A stretch of DNA of 43,022 nt from the NCBI RefSeq assembly GCF_009695585.1, contig NZ_VUNR01000027.1, positions 1 to 43,022 on the forward strand. Direction: 5' to 3'. The number at the start of each line of letters is the position of its first letter. Position 1 is the first letter of the stretch. Positions 24,516 through 34,128 of the stretch are shown piece by piece. This stretch comes from Anaerovibrio slackiae (GTDB taxonomy: Bacteria > Bacillota > Negativicutes > Selenomonadales > Selenomonadaceae). A program made the position numbers and the translations under genes. The notes under the pieces were generated by a model. That model saw only the letters and a list, made by a program, of their open reading frames with translations, was not told the DNA's origin and did not search any database.

Positions 24516-27500
24516 ATGAAAAGTTTATATGAGCTTTGTCAGGTGAGACAGGATGTCTTTTTGGATAATCAGCAGGATGATGCGCTGGATTTAGCAAATC
24601 TAGTTGATGGAAGCATTGATGCGAAAAAATTTTTTTCTGAAAATTATATAACTGAAGGCATGAATACTTTGGTTGATATGGCTTTTCAGCGTTTTTCAGG
24701 TACAGGAGCACGAGGCCTCATACGCTTGAAGCAGTCTATGGGTGGTGGCAAAACCCATAACATGATTGCACTGGCTCTTTTGGCAAAATATCCTGCTCTG
24801 CGTGAAGCGGTTCCTGCAAATATAATCCATGATTTTAAGGATGAGGTCAGGGTTGTAAGTTATACTGGCCGCAACAGCGATATAAAATACGGGATTTGGG
24901 GCGAAATTGCTGAGCAGCTTGGCAAGAAGGAAGCCTTCAAGGATTATTATGCGCCATTGGCAGCCCCTGGCCAGAATGCCTGGATTGAATTGCTTAAGGG
25001 AGCACCACTTTTAATTGTGCTGGATGAGCTGCCACCTTATTTGTCCTACTTAAAGACTCAGCCTAGTGGCACTGGCACTGTAGCGGATATAACAGTAACG
25101 GCTTTGGCAAATCTGTTTAATGCTGTCAACAAGGGTGGCGAGTTGGCCAAGGTATGCATTGTGGTTTCTGATCTGAATGCAACTTATGAAAGTGGCAGTG
25201 ATTTGCTGCAGAATACCTTCAAAGATTTGGATAACGAGATTTCCCGTACATCTATGGATATTGAACCTGTGCGGGCTACTTCTGATGACTTGTATAAGAT
25301 TTTAAAGAAAAAGCTTTTTAGTGCCCTGCCTGAGAAAGCAGAGATTGAAGCCGTTGCGGCTGAATACAAGGATGCTGTCAGCAAGGCGCGTCAGATGAAT
25401 TATACCGGCTATGATGTTAATAGTGTATATACGGGTATTTGCGAAGTTTACCCGTTTCATCCATGCATAAAAGATTTGTTTGCTCGTTTTAAAGAAAACA
25501 ATAATTTCCAGCAGACAAGGGGATTTATCCGCTTGACACGTCTGATGGTTCGTTCCCTGTTTGGCAATGAAGGTAAGAAAGCAAAGGAAAAGTATCTCAT
25601 TAATGCCTTTGATTTTGATTTGCATGATAATCTTACAGTTTCTATGGTTTCTGCAATCAAGCCAAAGCTGCAGCTGGCTATGTCCCGTGATATAGTTTCT
25701 GAAGGAAGGGCAGCTGCAGAAGTAATTGATGCAAGGACGGGCAGCCACGACATGCAGGAAATTGCCAAAATGATTTTGATGGCATCGCTGGGAGATGTAA
25801 CAGGTGTCATTCTTGGTCTGACTGCCAATGAAATTATAGGTTACATGGTAGCTCCCGGGCGTGATATGTCCAATTTCAGAAATCTGATAGAGGAATTTAA
25901 TAATGCAGCATGGTATTTGTATGCGGACGAGAGAGGCCATCTTTATTTTAGGGACATACAGAATGTAAATGCCAAGCTGAACAGTATAGTGACTTCCTAC
26001 AATAACGCTCAGGCAAAGCAGGAAATCAAAAAGGTTTTGCAGGATAAGTTTTCCCCACGGGTAAAAGATTGCTATCAGAAAGTGAATGTTTTTCCTGCCA
26101 TAGATGAAATTCAGCTAAATAAGAACCAGGTTACATTAGTGTTGTTTGAGCCTGTGGATAATGGGAAATTTCCTAAGGAACTTATTGATTTTTACAATAA
26201 TGCTGTGTATAAAAATCGCATTATGTTCTTGTCCGGTCAGAAAAATACTATGGAAAGCCTGCTGGAAGTATCAAAGGAATACAAGGCAATTATGTCCATC
26301 ATTCAGGAGTTGCAGGCAGAGCATATTTCGGAAAAAGATACCCAGTATATGGCAGCAGAAAGCTTGCGGGATAGGATTTTGATGCGTATGCGTTCCGCTA
26401 TGACCGAGACTTTTGTTACGCTTTATTATCCGGCTAAGGATACTTTGCGCAGCAAGGAGATTACAATGGATTTTCGATCCAACAATTTTGATCCTGAGGC
26501 GCAAATAAGAAATCTGCTAATGGAGGCTGGCAAGTTTACAACCCAGGAAAAGCTTTTTGAGGACACGTTCCGCAAAAAAATAGAAAAAAGGCTGTTTACT
26601 GCTAATAAGATGAGCTGGCATGATTTGGTAGAACGGGCGGCAACCAATATGTCTTGGAACTGGTATATTCCTTCAGGCTTGGAAGATGCAAAGGATAGAT
26701 ATGTGGTAAATGGCATTTGGGCAGAGGAAGGCGGTATGCTGGATAAGGAACCGCCTGCACCTAAAACCGGGGTGTCTGTCCGTGCAAAATATCTGGAAGA
26801 TGGTACAGTGCTGCTCAATATTGTGCCGGAGAATGGCGATATCGTGTATTGGGAAGTTGAGCAGCAGGCAACGACAGCTTCTGCACGGGTAAAAGATTGC
26901 AGTGCTTTTCAGACTGATGAAATGCTGCTGTACTTTTTGTGCGTTGATTCTACGGAGGTGCACGAAACCGGTGATTTGTGCCGTTGGGAAAATAATGTCA
27001 AGGTGCAGTACAGTTATTATGACCAGGGGGGGCGCAAATATTGCTGCCTAAAGGCAACAAATCCCAAGGTCAGGATATACTATACTACGGATGGCTCAAA
27101 TCCTGATAAGGAAACGGCAGCAGTGTATCAGGAACCTTTTGTTGTAACCAAGGAAATGTCCATGCTGCAGGCTGTAACATATTATGAAAAGGAAGATATA
27201 TGGGGTGAAGTGCTATCCCAGATGCTGCCAAGATTGGATGGCGGACATGGGACAGGCTGTGGCGGTGATGTGGAAATTCAGCCTGATAAGCCGCTTTGCC
27301 TGCAGAAAAACTTTAGTTACAACAGCAACAAAGATGTGTATGAATTTCTGGTGGATATGAAAAAGTGGCATTTGCAGGCTGATGTGGAAAGAATACTGTT
27401 GAGTGATGCCAATGATGACAGTATTTTTGTGGAAATTTCCGCTTCCGGTGTCAGGCTGGATGGCAATGCCATCGAAAAGCAGCTGGAGAACATCAGGCAG

Positions 27501-27638
27501 AATGTGCTCGGTTTGGAAAAGACCAAGCATACTGTGGAGTTGTCTGGCTTATGGTTTGTGTCTGGCCGTGACTTTAGCAAGTGGGTAGGAGAACGCCGGG
27601 AAGAAATTAAGAAATATGGGGAGGCTATCAGGCAGTAG
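24516..27638 (+). CDS. DUF499 P-loop ATPase of a DISARM-like defence cassette
   Basis: This 1040-residue protein belongs to the DUF499 family of large ATPases found in predicted anti-phage islands. Walker A is LKQSMGGGKTHNM (about 71-83), with the GGGKTH form typical of the family. Walker B is LLIVLDELPPYLS (about 163-175). The middle is helical. Near 850-890 the segment VRIYYTTDGSNPD resembles a chitobiase/hexosaminidase C-terminal beta-sandwich, an unusual module for a cytosolic ATPase. ATG 24516 has AAGGGG about 9 bases upstream. It is the first of four collinear genes with gaps of 25-41 bases (DUF3780, DUF1156 methylase, PLD-helicase). I infer an ATP-driven role in sensing or remodelling invading DNA. 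Base use is more AT-rich than in the housekeeping genes on either side. Confidence 0.82.
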   Translation: MKSLYELCQVRQDVFLDNQQDDALDLANLVDGSIDAKKFFSENYITEGMNTLVDMAFQRFSGTGARGLIRLKQSMGGGKTHNMIALALLAKYPALREAVPANIIHDFKDEVRVVSYTGRNSDIKYGIWGEIAEQLGKKEAFKDYYAPLAAPGQNAWIELLKGAPLLIVLDELPPYLSYLKTQPSGTGTVADITVTALANLFNAVNKGGELAKVCIVVSDLNATYESGSDLLQNTFKDLDNEISRTSMDIEPVRATSDDLYKILKKKLFSALPEKAEIEAVAAEYKDAVSKARQMNYTGYDVNSVYTGICEVYPFHPCIKDLFARFKENNNFQQTRGFIRLTRLMVRSLFGNEGKKAKEKYLINAFDFDLHDNLTVSMVSAIKPKLQLAMSRDIVSEGRAAAEVIDARTGSHDMQEIAKMILMASLGDVTGVILGLTANEIIGYMVAPGRDMSNFRNLIEEFNNAAWYLYADERGHLYFRDIQNVNAKLNSIVTSYNNAQAKQEIKKVLQDKFSPRVKDCYQKVNVFPAIDEIQLNKNQVTLVLFEPVDNGKFPKELIDFYNNAVYKNRIMFLSGQKNTMESLLEVSKEYKAIMSIIQELQAEHISEKDTQYMAAESLRDRILMRMRSAMTETFVTLYYPAKDTLRSKEITMDFRSNNFDPEAQIRNLLMEAGKFTTQEKLFEDTFRKKIEKRLFTANKMSWHDLVERAATNMSWNWYIPSGLEDAKDRYVVNGIWAEEGGMLDKEPPAPKTGVSVRAKYLEDGTVLLNIVPENGDIVYWEVEQQATTASARVKDCSAFQTDEMLLYFLCVDSTEVHETGDLCRWENNVKVQYSYYDQGGRKYCCLKATNPKVRIYYTTDGSNPDKETAAVYQEPFVVTKEMSMLQAVTYYEKEDIWGEVLSQMLPRLDGGHGTGCGGDVEIQPDKPLCLQKNFSYNSNKDVYEFLVDMKKWHLQADVERILLSDANDDSIFVEISASGVRLDGNAIEKQLENIRQNVLGLEKTKHTVELSGLWFVSGRDFSKWVGERREEIKKYGEAIRQ

Positions 27639-27663
27639 AGGATAAAGTGCCTGGTGGAATGAA

Positions 27664-28314
27664 ATGAAAAGAAAGAAAACTATCGGCTTTGGCTTTGACC
27701 CTGAGGAAGCACAGCAGCATTTTATGGTGATTGTGCCTAAGGCTGGCAATAAACAGAGTGTATCTGTTTATGAAAGGTTTGTCTGGGATGAAGGAGATGT
27801 TCAGTATACGGCACTGCCGCTGACTGTTTCCAAAGCCTATATGGAGCAGGCGGCATACGATGCGCACTGTGTTATGCCAATGGTTCCTGTAAATGATGAG
27901 GAAGAAAAGGAAAAAATACGGCACAAGATTATTTTGCCATACAAAAAATGGAGGGCTGTGAAACCTGTCCTGGAGAGGGAGTTCAATAGGACACTGAAGG
28001 CAGAAGGCAAGCTGACAGGCCGTTTCAAATCAGGTCATATTCCAGTGGAAAGATTGCTGGGAAAAGAGATGATGGTGCTCCTTTGGGCAATAGAGGACTG
28101 TGATTCTAGCGTGATTGATAAAGCGGTGCAGAATTGGTGCGGACTTAGCAGGGAAGAACGCTGGTGGCTTTTTACGATGACCAATGCATCGACCGGGGAG
28201 GCTGATGATAAACTGGGCTGGCGCAGTGCCCTGCGGTATGCCTTGACTGAAAATCCTGTGGAGGAAATGGTATGTCAGGGGGATTTTCTGGAAAGCCTGG
28301 CACAGCATAGGTAA
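27664..28314 (+). CDS. DUF3780-family protein of the defence cassette
   Basis: This 216-residue soluble protein matches DUF3780 (GFGFDPEEAQQHFMVIVPK near the start, then ERFVWDEGD, and a WWLFTMTNASTGEADDKLGW block near the C-terminus). The family is known to me only from cassettes with DUF499 and DUF1156, where it is labelled anti-phage-associated. No catalytic motif is visible, so a structural or adaptor role is inferred. It starts 25 bases after the DUF499 gene and ends 41 bases before the methylase. Start ATG 27664 has GGTGG about 10 bases upstream, a modest Shine-Dalgarno. Confidence 0.78.
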   Translation: MKRKKTIGFGFDPEEAQQHFMVIVPKAGNKQSVSVYERFVWDEGDVQYTALPLTVSKAYMEQAAYDAHCVMPMVPVNDEEEKEKIRHKIILPYKKWRAVKPVLEREFNRTLKAEGKLTGRFKSGHIPVERLLGKEMMVLLWAIEDCDSSVIDKAVQNWCGLSREERWWLFTMTNASTGEADDKLGWRSALRYALTENPVEEMVCQGDFLESLAQHR

Positions 28315-28355
28315 GCGAATGTTTTTATTTTATATGGATAGGCAGGTTGGCGCAA

Positions 28356-31181
28356 ATGCTTGATTATACTAAATCTTTTATTGAAACCCAGTTTCCAGTA
28401 GCAAAGCTTTCCAAGGAAAGTTATCGTGAGCGCAAGGCAGGACGTAGCCAGACCTTGACAGGGCTGGGGAAATGGTGGGGACGCAAGCCCCTGATTTTAG
28501 TCAGGGCGGCACTGTTTGGCGCATTGTTGCCGGTATCTGATGATGCAAGGCGGGACAAGGAAATATTCTTGAAGATTTTGACTATGGACAAGGCCGGATT
28601 TTGGCGCAGGCATGAAAAACAGGCTGCTAAATTGCAGGAACGGGATTTGTTTAATCAGCTTGAGTATAGTGCCATGCTGGATGTAAGCTGCCGTCCGGAG
28701 GAGATAGATGGCCCGGATGAGTCCGCATGGCATGAGATAAATGCCCACTTGGAAACTGATGCCCATAGCTTGCAGGAATTGGCACAGCAGCTGGGCAAAA
28801 AGCGTTTTGGCCATATTCCGAGAGTAGGGGATTGCTTTTCGGGTGGCGGTTCTAATGTGTTTGAGCCTGCCCGTATGGGGTGTGATGTATATGGTTCAGA
28901 CTTAAATCCCTTGGCAGGGATATTGACCTGGGCTGATTTGCATCTTTTGGGCTGCAGTGAAGATGAGCAGAAAAAGCTTAACGAATTTCAGGAGAAGGTT
29001 TTTGATGAGGTCTGTGCTGAGATTGATTCCCTTGGTGTGGAGGAAAATCCGGAGTACAAGCCTCATAGTTATGCAAAGTATTATTTGTATTGCCATGAAA
29101 TAGTATGTCCTGAGTGCGGCTATCTGGTGCCTACCTTGCCTTCTTTGGTGGTGAGCAAAAAGCAGAAGCTGGTAGTGGAATTGGAAGATACCGGGGAGAA
29201 GCACTTTGCTATGCATCTGGTGACGGTAAATGATACCAAGGGTGTGGATAAAAATGCTACAATCCAGCGTGATTCATTGGTGTGCCCTCACTGCCGGAAT
29301 ATTACTTCGATAAGGTCAATTCGCGGTGGCGATGAGGGAAGTTTTTTGCGCAAGTGGGAAAGAAAGGATTTTGTTCCCCGTCCTGATGATATTTATCAGG
29401 AGCGTCTTTATGCCATCAAGTATGTGCAGGTGACAAAGCCGAATCGCACTAAGGAAGGGCTGCGCAAGAAGCCGGGGCCGGTGACAGATAATACTTTTGG
29501 CGAGTCGTATTATGTGGAGCCTGCTGCGGCAGATTTGGCGCGGGAAGAACGGGTATATGAATATGTGAAAGAGCATTTTGAGGAATGGCAGGAAAAGGGA
29601 TATATTCCTAGCGGGGAGATTGTAGCTGGAGATAAAACTGATGAACCTATACGAACCCGTGGCTGGAAATACTGGCATCAGCTGTTTAATCCAAGGCAGC
29701 TTTTAATGTTGGGGCTGTTTGTAAAAAAGTCGTTGGAGTTGGCAGAAAATAAAAATGAAATAGTTGTTTCAATATTAACATTAAATAAATTAAATGATTT
29801 TAATTCAAAGTTGTCAATATGGTTTACAATAGGAGATAAAAGTGAAAATACTTTTTATAATCAAGCACTAAATACACTTCATAATTACGCGGTAAGAACA
29901 TCTTTTACTATATGGAGCATATATAATTTATTATTTCGTATTCATGCTGTTAATTTTTATAATAAAATCGATATAAAACATGCGGCTGAAGTTGATGATG
30001 CTTGCGATATATGGATAACTGACCCGCCTTATGCCGATGCAGTGAATTACCACGAGCTGACGGAGTTTTTCCTTGCCTGGGACAAGGCATTGATAAAAAA
30101 AGCTTTTCCAGATTGGTATACTGATACAAAGAGGGCATTAGCCATAAAGGGGAAAGGAAAATCCTTCAATCAGTCTATGGTTGCCGCGTATAAGAATTTG
30201 GCTGCGCATATGCCTGATAATGGCCTGCAGATTGTGATGTTTACCCATCAGGACACTAAGGTCTGGGCGGAGCTGGCCATGATTCTCTGGTCGGCGGGGC
30301 TGCAGGTAACAGCTGCCTGGTGCATTGCTACAGAAACTGAATCCGGTGGTTTGAAGCAGGGGAATTATGTCAAGGGAACTGTTTTAATGGTTTTGCGCAA
30401 GCGCACTACTGATGAAGAAGCCTTTGAGGATGAACTGTATGAGGATATTCGTGATGAGGTCAAGGCGCAGATAGACTCCATGCATGATTTGGATGATATG
30501 AGCAGTCCCGACTTCAATGATGGAGATTATTTGCTGGCAGCTTATGTGGCAGCCCTGAAAGTGCTGACTTCATATGCGAATATTGAGGGACTGGATGTGG
30601 AATATGAGCTGGAAAAAGCCCGTGAAAGCAAGATGGACAGCCCTGTAACAAAGATTATTAATACTGCGCGCAAGGAGGCCTATGATTATCTTGTGCCTGA
30701 GGGCATCCAGCCGATGCTGTGGTCGAAGCTGACTGTGGAGGAACGTTTTTATATCAAGGGGCTGGGCATGGAGATGAATGGTGTCCATAAGAGCAGTGCT
30801 TTTCAGGAGCTGGCCCGTGGCTTTGGCGTTGCTGACTATCAGGATATGCTGGGAAGTACCAAGGCAAATAAGGTGCGCCTGAAATTGCCGAAGGAGTATC
30901 GCATGACTTACATGAATGAGCATGGTTTCGGCAGCTCGCTTTTGCGGCAGATATTGGCGGCACTCTATCAGTCTATGGAAAAAGATAATGTGCAGGAAGG
31001 ATGCAGTTATTTACGTTCTCATTACCATGAGGGCAACAAGTATTGGGAATTGCGCAACGATATTGTAGCATTACTGGATTTTATGGCAAAAATGCAAGGG
31101 AATAAGAACGTAGAGCATTGGCAGGATACAGTTGAGTATATCAGGATGCTCAGGGAAGCAATCCGAAATGATGGCATATGA
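28356..31181 (+). CDS. DUF1156-type DNA adenine methyltransferase
   Basis: This 941-residue methylase probably marks host DNA to distinguish self from phage. DUF1156 is at the N-terminus (about 1-70; KSFIETQFPVAKLSKESYRE and a KWWGRKPL block). SAM-binding motif I is DCFSGGGSNVFEPA (about 158-171), followed by SDLNPLAGIL. A zinc ribbon is indicated by CPEC near 250 and CPHC near 309. The catalytic motif is DPPYADAVNYHELTEFF (from about 556). Motif order I, variable region, DPPY corresponds to an alpha-type amino-methylase. Bases 29761-29940 have only 40 G or C in 180, far below the rest of the gene, as if the recognition region had been exchanged. ATG 28356 is chosen over TTG 28347 (AGG 9 bases upstream). 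Confidence 0.85.
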   Translation: MLDYTKSFIETQFPVAKLSKESYRERKAGRSQTLTGLGKWWGRKPLILVRAALFGALLPVSDDARRDKEIFLKILTMDKAGFWRRHEKQAAKLQERDLFNQLEYSAMLDVSCRPEEIDGPDESAWHEINAHLETDAHSLQELAQQLGKKRFGHIPRVGDCFSGGGSNVFEPARMGCDVYGSDLNPLAGILTWADLHLLGCSEDEQKKLNEFQEKVFDEVCAEIDSLGVEENPEYKPHSYAKYYLYCHEIVCPECGYLVPTLPSLVVSKKQKLVVELEDTGEKHFAMHLVTVNDTKGVDKNATIQRDSLVCPHCRNITSIRSIRGGDEGSFLRKWERKDFVPRPDDIYQERLYAIKYVQVTKPNRTKEGLRKKPGPVTDNTFGESYYVEPAAADLAREERVYEYVKEHFEEWQEKGYIPSGEIVAGDKTDEPIRTRGWKYWHQLFNPRQLLMLGLFVKKSLELAENKNEIVVSILTLNKLNDFNSKLSIWFTIGDKSENTFYNQALNTLHNYAVRTSFTIWSIYNLLFRIHAVNFYNKIDIKHAAEVDDACDIWITDPPYADAVNYHELTEFFLAWDKALIKKAFPDWYTDTKRALAIKGKGKSFNQSMVAAYKNLAAHMPDNGLQIVMFTHQDTKVWAELAMILWSAGLQVTAAWCIATETESGGLKQGNYVKGTVLMVLRKRTTDEEAFEDELYEDIRDEVKAQIDSMHDLDDMSSPDFNDGDYLLAAYVAALKVLTSYANIEGLDVEYELEKARESKMDSPVTKIINTARKEAYDYLVPEGIQPMLWSKLTVEERFYIKGLGMEMNGVHKSSAFQELARGFGVADYQDMLGSTKANKVRLKLPKEYRMTYMNEHGFGSSLLRQILAALYQSMEKDNVQEGCSYLRSHYHEGNKYWELRNDIVALLDFMAKMQGNKNVEHWQDTVEYIRMLREAIRNDGI

Positions 31182-31214
31182 TGACTTCAAGCAGGTTTAT
31201 GGGGTATATTGGTT

Positions 31215-34055
31215 ATGAAACGCTATTCATCTTTGCGGGGAAAGCCTTTTATTGAGGTGCTTACCGGCAATTTGCAGGGGGCACAGGCTTATGACCGCAT
31301 CGCAGGGTATTTTTCATCTTCTATTTTGGATATTGCCGGAGAAGCTTTGGAAAGCATGGCAGGGAAGGTGCGCCTGGTGTGTAACTCGCAGCTTGATGTG
31401 GAAGATGTGAAAACCGCGAAATTGGCAGCAGAAGCAATGCGGCAGGAGTGGAATAGTTTTCAGCCTGAAAACCTGCCCGACTGTAGCAAGCGTTTTCAGA
31501 GGCTGTATGAGTTTTTGGCAACAGGCAAGCTGGAAGTAAGGGTTTTGCCCTCGGAGAGCTTTGGCTTAGAACATGGAAAAGCTGGTGTTTTTACCAGGGC
31601 TGATGGCAGCCGGAGCAGTTTTTTGGGGTCGGCTAATGCGACTTATATGGGCTGGAAGGGCAACTATGAGCTGGTCTGGGAGGATGATGCAGATGCAACG
31701 GTGGCATGGGTTCAGGAGGAATTTGACCGCTTGTGGAATCATCCGGAAGCGATTGCCCTGTCAGATTATGTTGTGTCAGATATAAAGCGGCTAAAAGACC
31801 GCCATGTAATTGGCTCTGTCGATGAGTGGCGGAACAAGGCTGCAAATCCCGCTTCGGCAACAGTTGAGGCTCCTATTTACAGGCAGAATTTTGGTTTGTG
31901 GGAGCATCAAAAATATTTTGTGGATAGAGCATTTCGTGACCACAAGACCAGCTATGGAGCTAGATATGTGCTGGCAGATCAGGTAGGCTTGGGAAAAACA
32001 GTGCAGCTTGCTGTTACAGCAGAGCTTATGGCATTGTATGGTGACAGGCCTATTTTGATTGTTGTGCCCAAGACATTGATGGAACAGTGGCAGGGGGAAT
32101 TGAAGGATCTGATGGGGCTACCGTCTGCTATCTGGCGCAATAAGCAATGGGTTGATGAAAATGGTGTTGAATATCCCCTGCCTGTCAGCAAGTGCCCACG
32201 GCGTATGGGTATTATATCCCAGGGGATTATTAGCAACGGCAGCCAGGCATGCCAAAAATTAAAAGAAAGTCTATTGCAGCAGTATTATGAATGTGTAATT
32301 GTAGATGAAGCTCATAGGGCGAGGCGGCGTAACCTGAGTGAGCAGAAATTGAATCAAAAGCCTGAAATGAATAATTTGTATAGATTCTTGCTGCAAATTT
32401 CTTTAAGGACACATAGTATGCTTCTGGCTACTGCTACACCTGTGCAAATGTACAAGGTAGAGGCATATGACTTGCTGAATATACTTTCTCAAGGTAGTGA
32501 CAGTGTTTTGGGGAGGAATGGCAGTAAGTGGCTAGGGCCGGCTGAAAGTGTGCTGCAGGGGCTTGACTTAATTACCGGGGAAAGCAAGTTGAAGGAAGAA
32601 AATGAAATATGGCAATGGGTGAGGAATCCTTTTCCGCCATCTGAAGAAGATGTGCACTATTTTGGGCGTTTGCGCAAGCGAACCGGCATGACGGATGGGG
32701 ATTTTGTCTGTGCAAAGCTATTGAGTGACTTTGAGCCGTCTGATCGCAAGCGTGCAAAGGATATTTGCTTAAAAAAGAATTTTTTTGGCATGCATAATCC
32801 TTACATACGCCATATTATTCGTAGGGAGCGCAGCTATTTGGAAAATACTGTGAATCCGGAAACTGGGCAGACATATTTGCCTAAAATTAGTGTTAAGCTG
32901 GTGGGGGAATCAGCAAGGGAAGCCTTGGTTTTGGAAGGTTATTTGGGTAATGCATATGCTTGTGCTGAAATTTTTTGCCAGCTTATACAGGAAAGAAGTC
33001 CATCTGCCGGGTTGTTTAAAACGTTGCTTTTGAAGCGGGTGGGCAGTTCTATGATTGCCGGTTTGAATACGGGCAGGAAAATTCTTACGGAATGGCAAAA
33101 TACTGATAAGCTGGTTCAGATGTACCTTGCATCTGATGATGAGAATGCAGATGATAATGGAGAGCTGGAGGATATTGGAGGGGAGTTTGAGGATAATGTG
33201 CGTGGGAGCACATCTTCCCAGCAGGCGAGAAATAATTCTGATGGTACTGATAGCCTGAAAAATCTTACCCAGCGTGAAAAGGAGGTACTGGAGAAATTCG
33301 TTGGCCTATTGGAAGTAGCATTAACCAATGAACACCTTGACCCAAAGTATGACAAGGTATATAAGATTTTGAATGAAGGCATGACCTTGGAAAGTGGTGT
33401 TTGTACCAAGCCGTGGAAACAGCTCGGCTGTATAATTTTTTCGCAGTATTATGATACGGTGGAATGGGTGGCACGTTGTTTATCAAAGGCGATGGCAGAA
33501 CCAATTGGCGTATATGCCGGTGGCAGCAAGTCAGGTATTTTTAGGCAGGGGATTTGGCATAGGCAGGAAAAAACGGAGATTAAGCAGATGGTCAGGGATA
33601 GGAAACTCAAAATCCTTGTGGGTACGGATGCAGCTAGTGAAGGTTTGAATTTGCAAACGTTAGGAACTTTGATTAATCTTGACTTGCCGTGGAATCCAAC
33701 CAGGCTGGAGCAGCGAAAAGGGCGTATTCAACGTATAGGCCAGATGTATGATACGGTTTATGTGTGCAATCTACGCTATAAGGATTCTGTTGAGGATCGG
33801 GTGCATCAGTTGTTATCCAATCGCATGGAGAGCATTTATAAAATGTTTGGGCAGTTGCCGGATGTATTGGAAGATGTATGGGTAGATGTGGCCATTGGCA
33901 ATATTGAAGAAGCTAAAAAGCGAATTGATTCTTTGCCTGAAAAGCATCCATTTGAAATGAAATATCATGAACAGGTTGAACACATAGATTGGGAATCGTG
34001 CGCAGAAATTTTACGGCAGCAGGATGTGTATCAATGCCTGGTAAAAAAGTGGTAA
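31215..34055 (+). CDS. PLD-domain plus SNF2/DEAH helicase of the defence cassette
   Basis: This 946-residue protein fuses a phospholipase D-like domain (about 1-190) to a superfamily 2 helicase. The PLD part has HGKAGVF (near 119) and GSANATYMGW (near 138), the HxK...GSxN half-site used by nucleases of this fold. The helicase has ADQVGLGKTVQLA (about 253), the DEAH box in IVDEAHRARR (about 362-371), ATATPVQM (about 405), TDAASEGLNLQ (about 803) and RKGRIQRIGQ (about 834). A very acidic linker lies near 635-680. Start ATG 31215 has GGGG about 10 bases upstream. As fourth gene of the cassette it is a plausible DNA-translocating nuclease effector, recalling the helicase and PLD parts of DISARM. 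Convergent with the Rpn gene. Confidence 0.87.
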   Translation: MKRYSSLRGKPFIEVLTGNLQGAQAYDRIAGYFSSSILDIAGEALESMAGKVRLVCNSQLDVEDVKTAKLAAEAMRQEWNSFQPENLPDCSKRFQRLYEFLATGKLEVRVLPSESFGLEHGKAGVFTRADGSRSSFLGSANATYMGWKGNYELVWEDDADATVAWVQEEFDRLWNHPEAIALSDYVVSDIKRLKDRHVIGSVDEWRNKAANPASATVEAPIYRQNFGLWEHQKYFVDRAFRDHKTSYGARYVLADQVGLGKTVQLAVTAELMALYGDRPILIVVPKTLMEQWQGELKDLMGLPSAIWRNKQWVDENGVEYPLPVSKCPRRMGIISQGIISNGSQACQKLKESLLQQYYECVIVDEAHRARRRNLSEQKLNQKPEMNNLYRFLLQISLRTHSMLLATATPVQMYKVEAYDLLNILSQGSDSVLGRNGSKWLGPAESVLQGLDLITGESKLKEENEIWQWVRNPFPPSEEDVHYFGRLRKRTGMTDGDFVCAKLLSDFEPSDRKRAKDICLKKNFFGMHNPYIRHIIRRERSYLENTVNPETGQTYLPKISVKLVGESAREALVLEGYLGNAYACAEIFCQLIQERSPSAGLFKTLLLKRVGSSMIAGLNTGRKILTEWQNTDKLVQMYLASDDENADDNGELEDIGGEFEDNVRGSTSSQQARNNSDGTDSLKNLTQREKEVLEKFVGLLEVALTNEHLDPKYDKVYKILNEGMTLESGVCTKPWKQLGCIIFSQYYDTVEWVARCLSKAMAEPIGVYAGGSKSGIFRQGIWHRQEKTEIKQMVRDRKLKILVGTDAASEGLNLQTLGTLINLDLPWNPTRLEQRKGRIQRIGQMYDTVYVCNLRYKDSVEDRVHQLLSNRMESIYKMFGQLPDVLEDVWVDVAIGNIEEAKKRIDSLPEKHPFEMKYHEQVEHIDWESCAEILRQQDVYQCLVKKW

Positions 34056-34062
34056 AAAAGAA

Positions 34063-34116
34063 AAACACCGTTGTCATTAAGTTTTGTATGGCTTAATGAT
34101 AACGGTGTTTTATTTT
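34063..34116. terminator. bidirectional terminator of the defence cassette
   Basis: AAACACCGTTGTCATTAAG (34063-34081) pairs with CTTAATGATAACGGTGTTT (34092-34110), with one wobble. A and T runs flank the stem on both sides, so it can serve the cassette and the opposing Rpn gene. Confidence 0.85.
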
Positions 34117-34128
34117 ATAAAGTTATTT

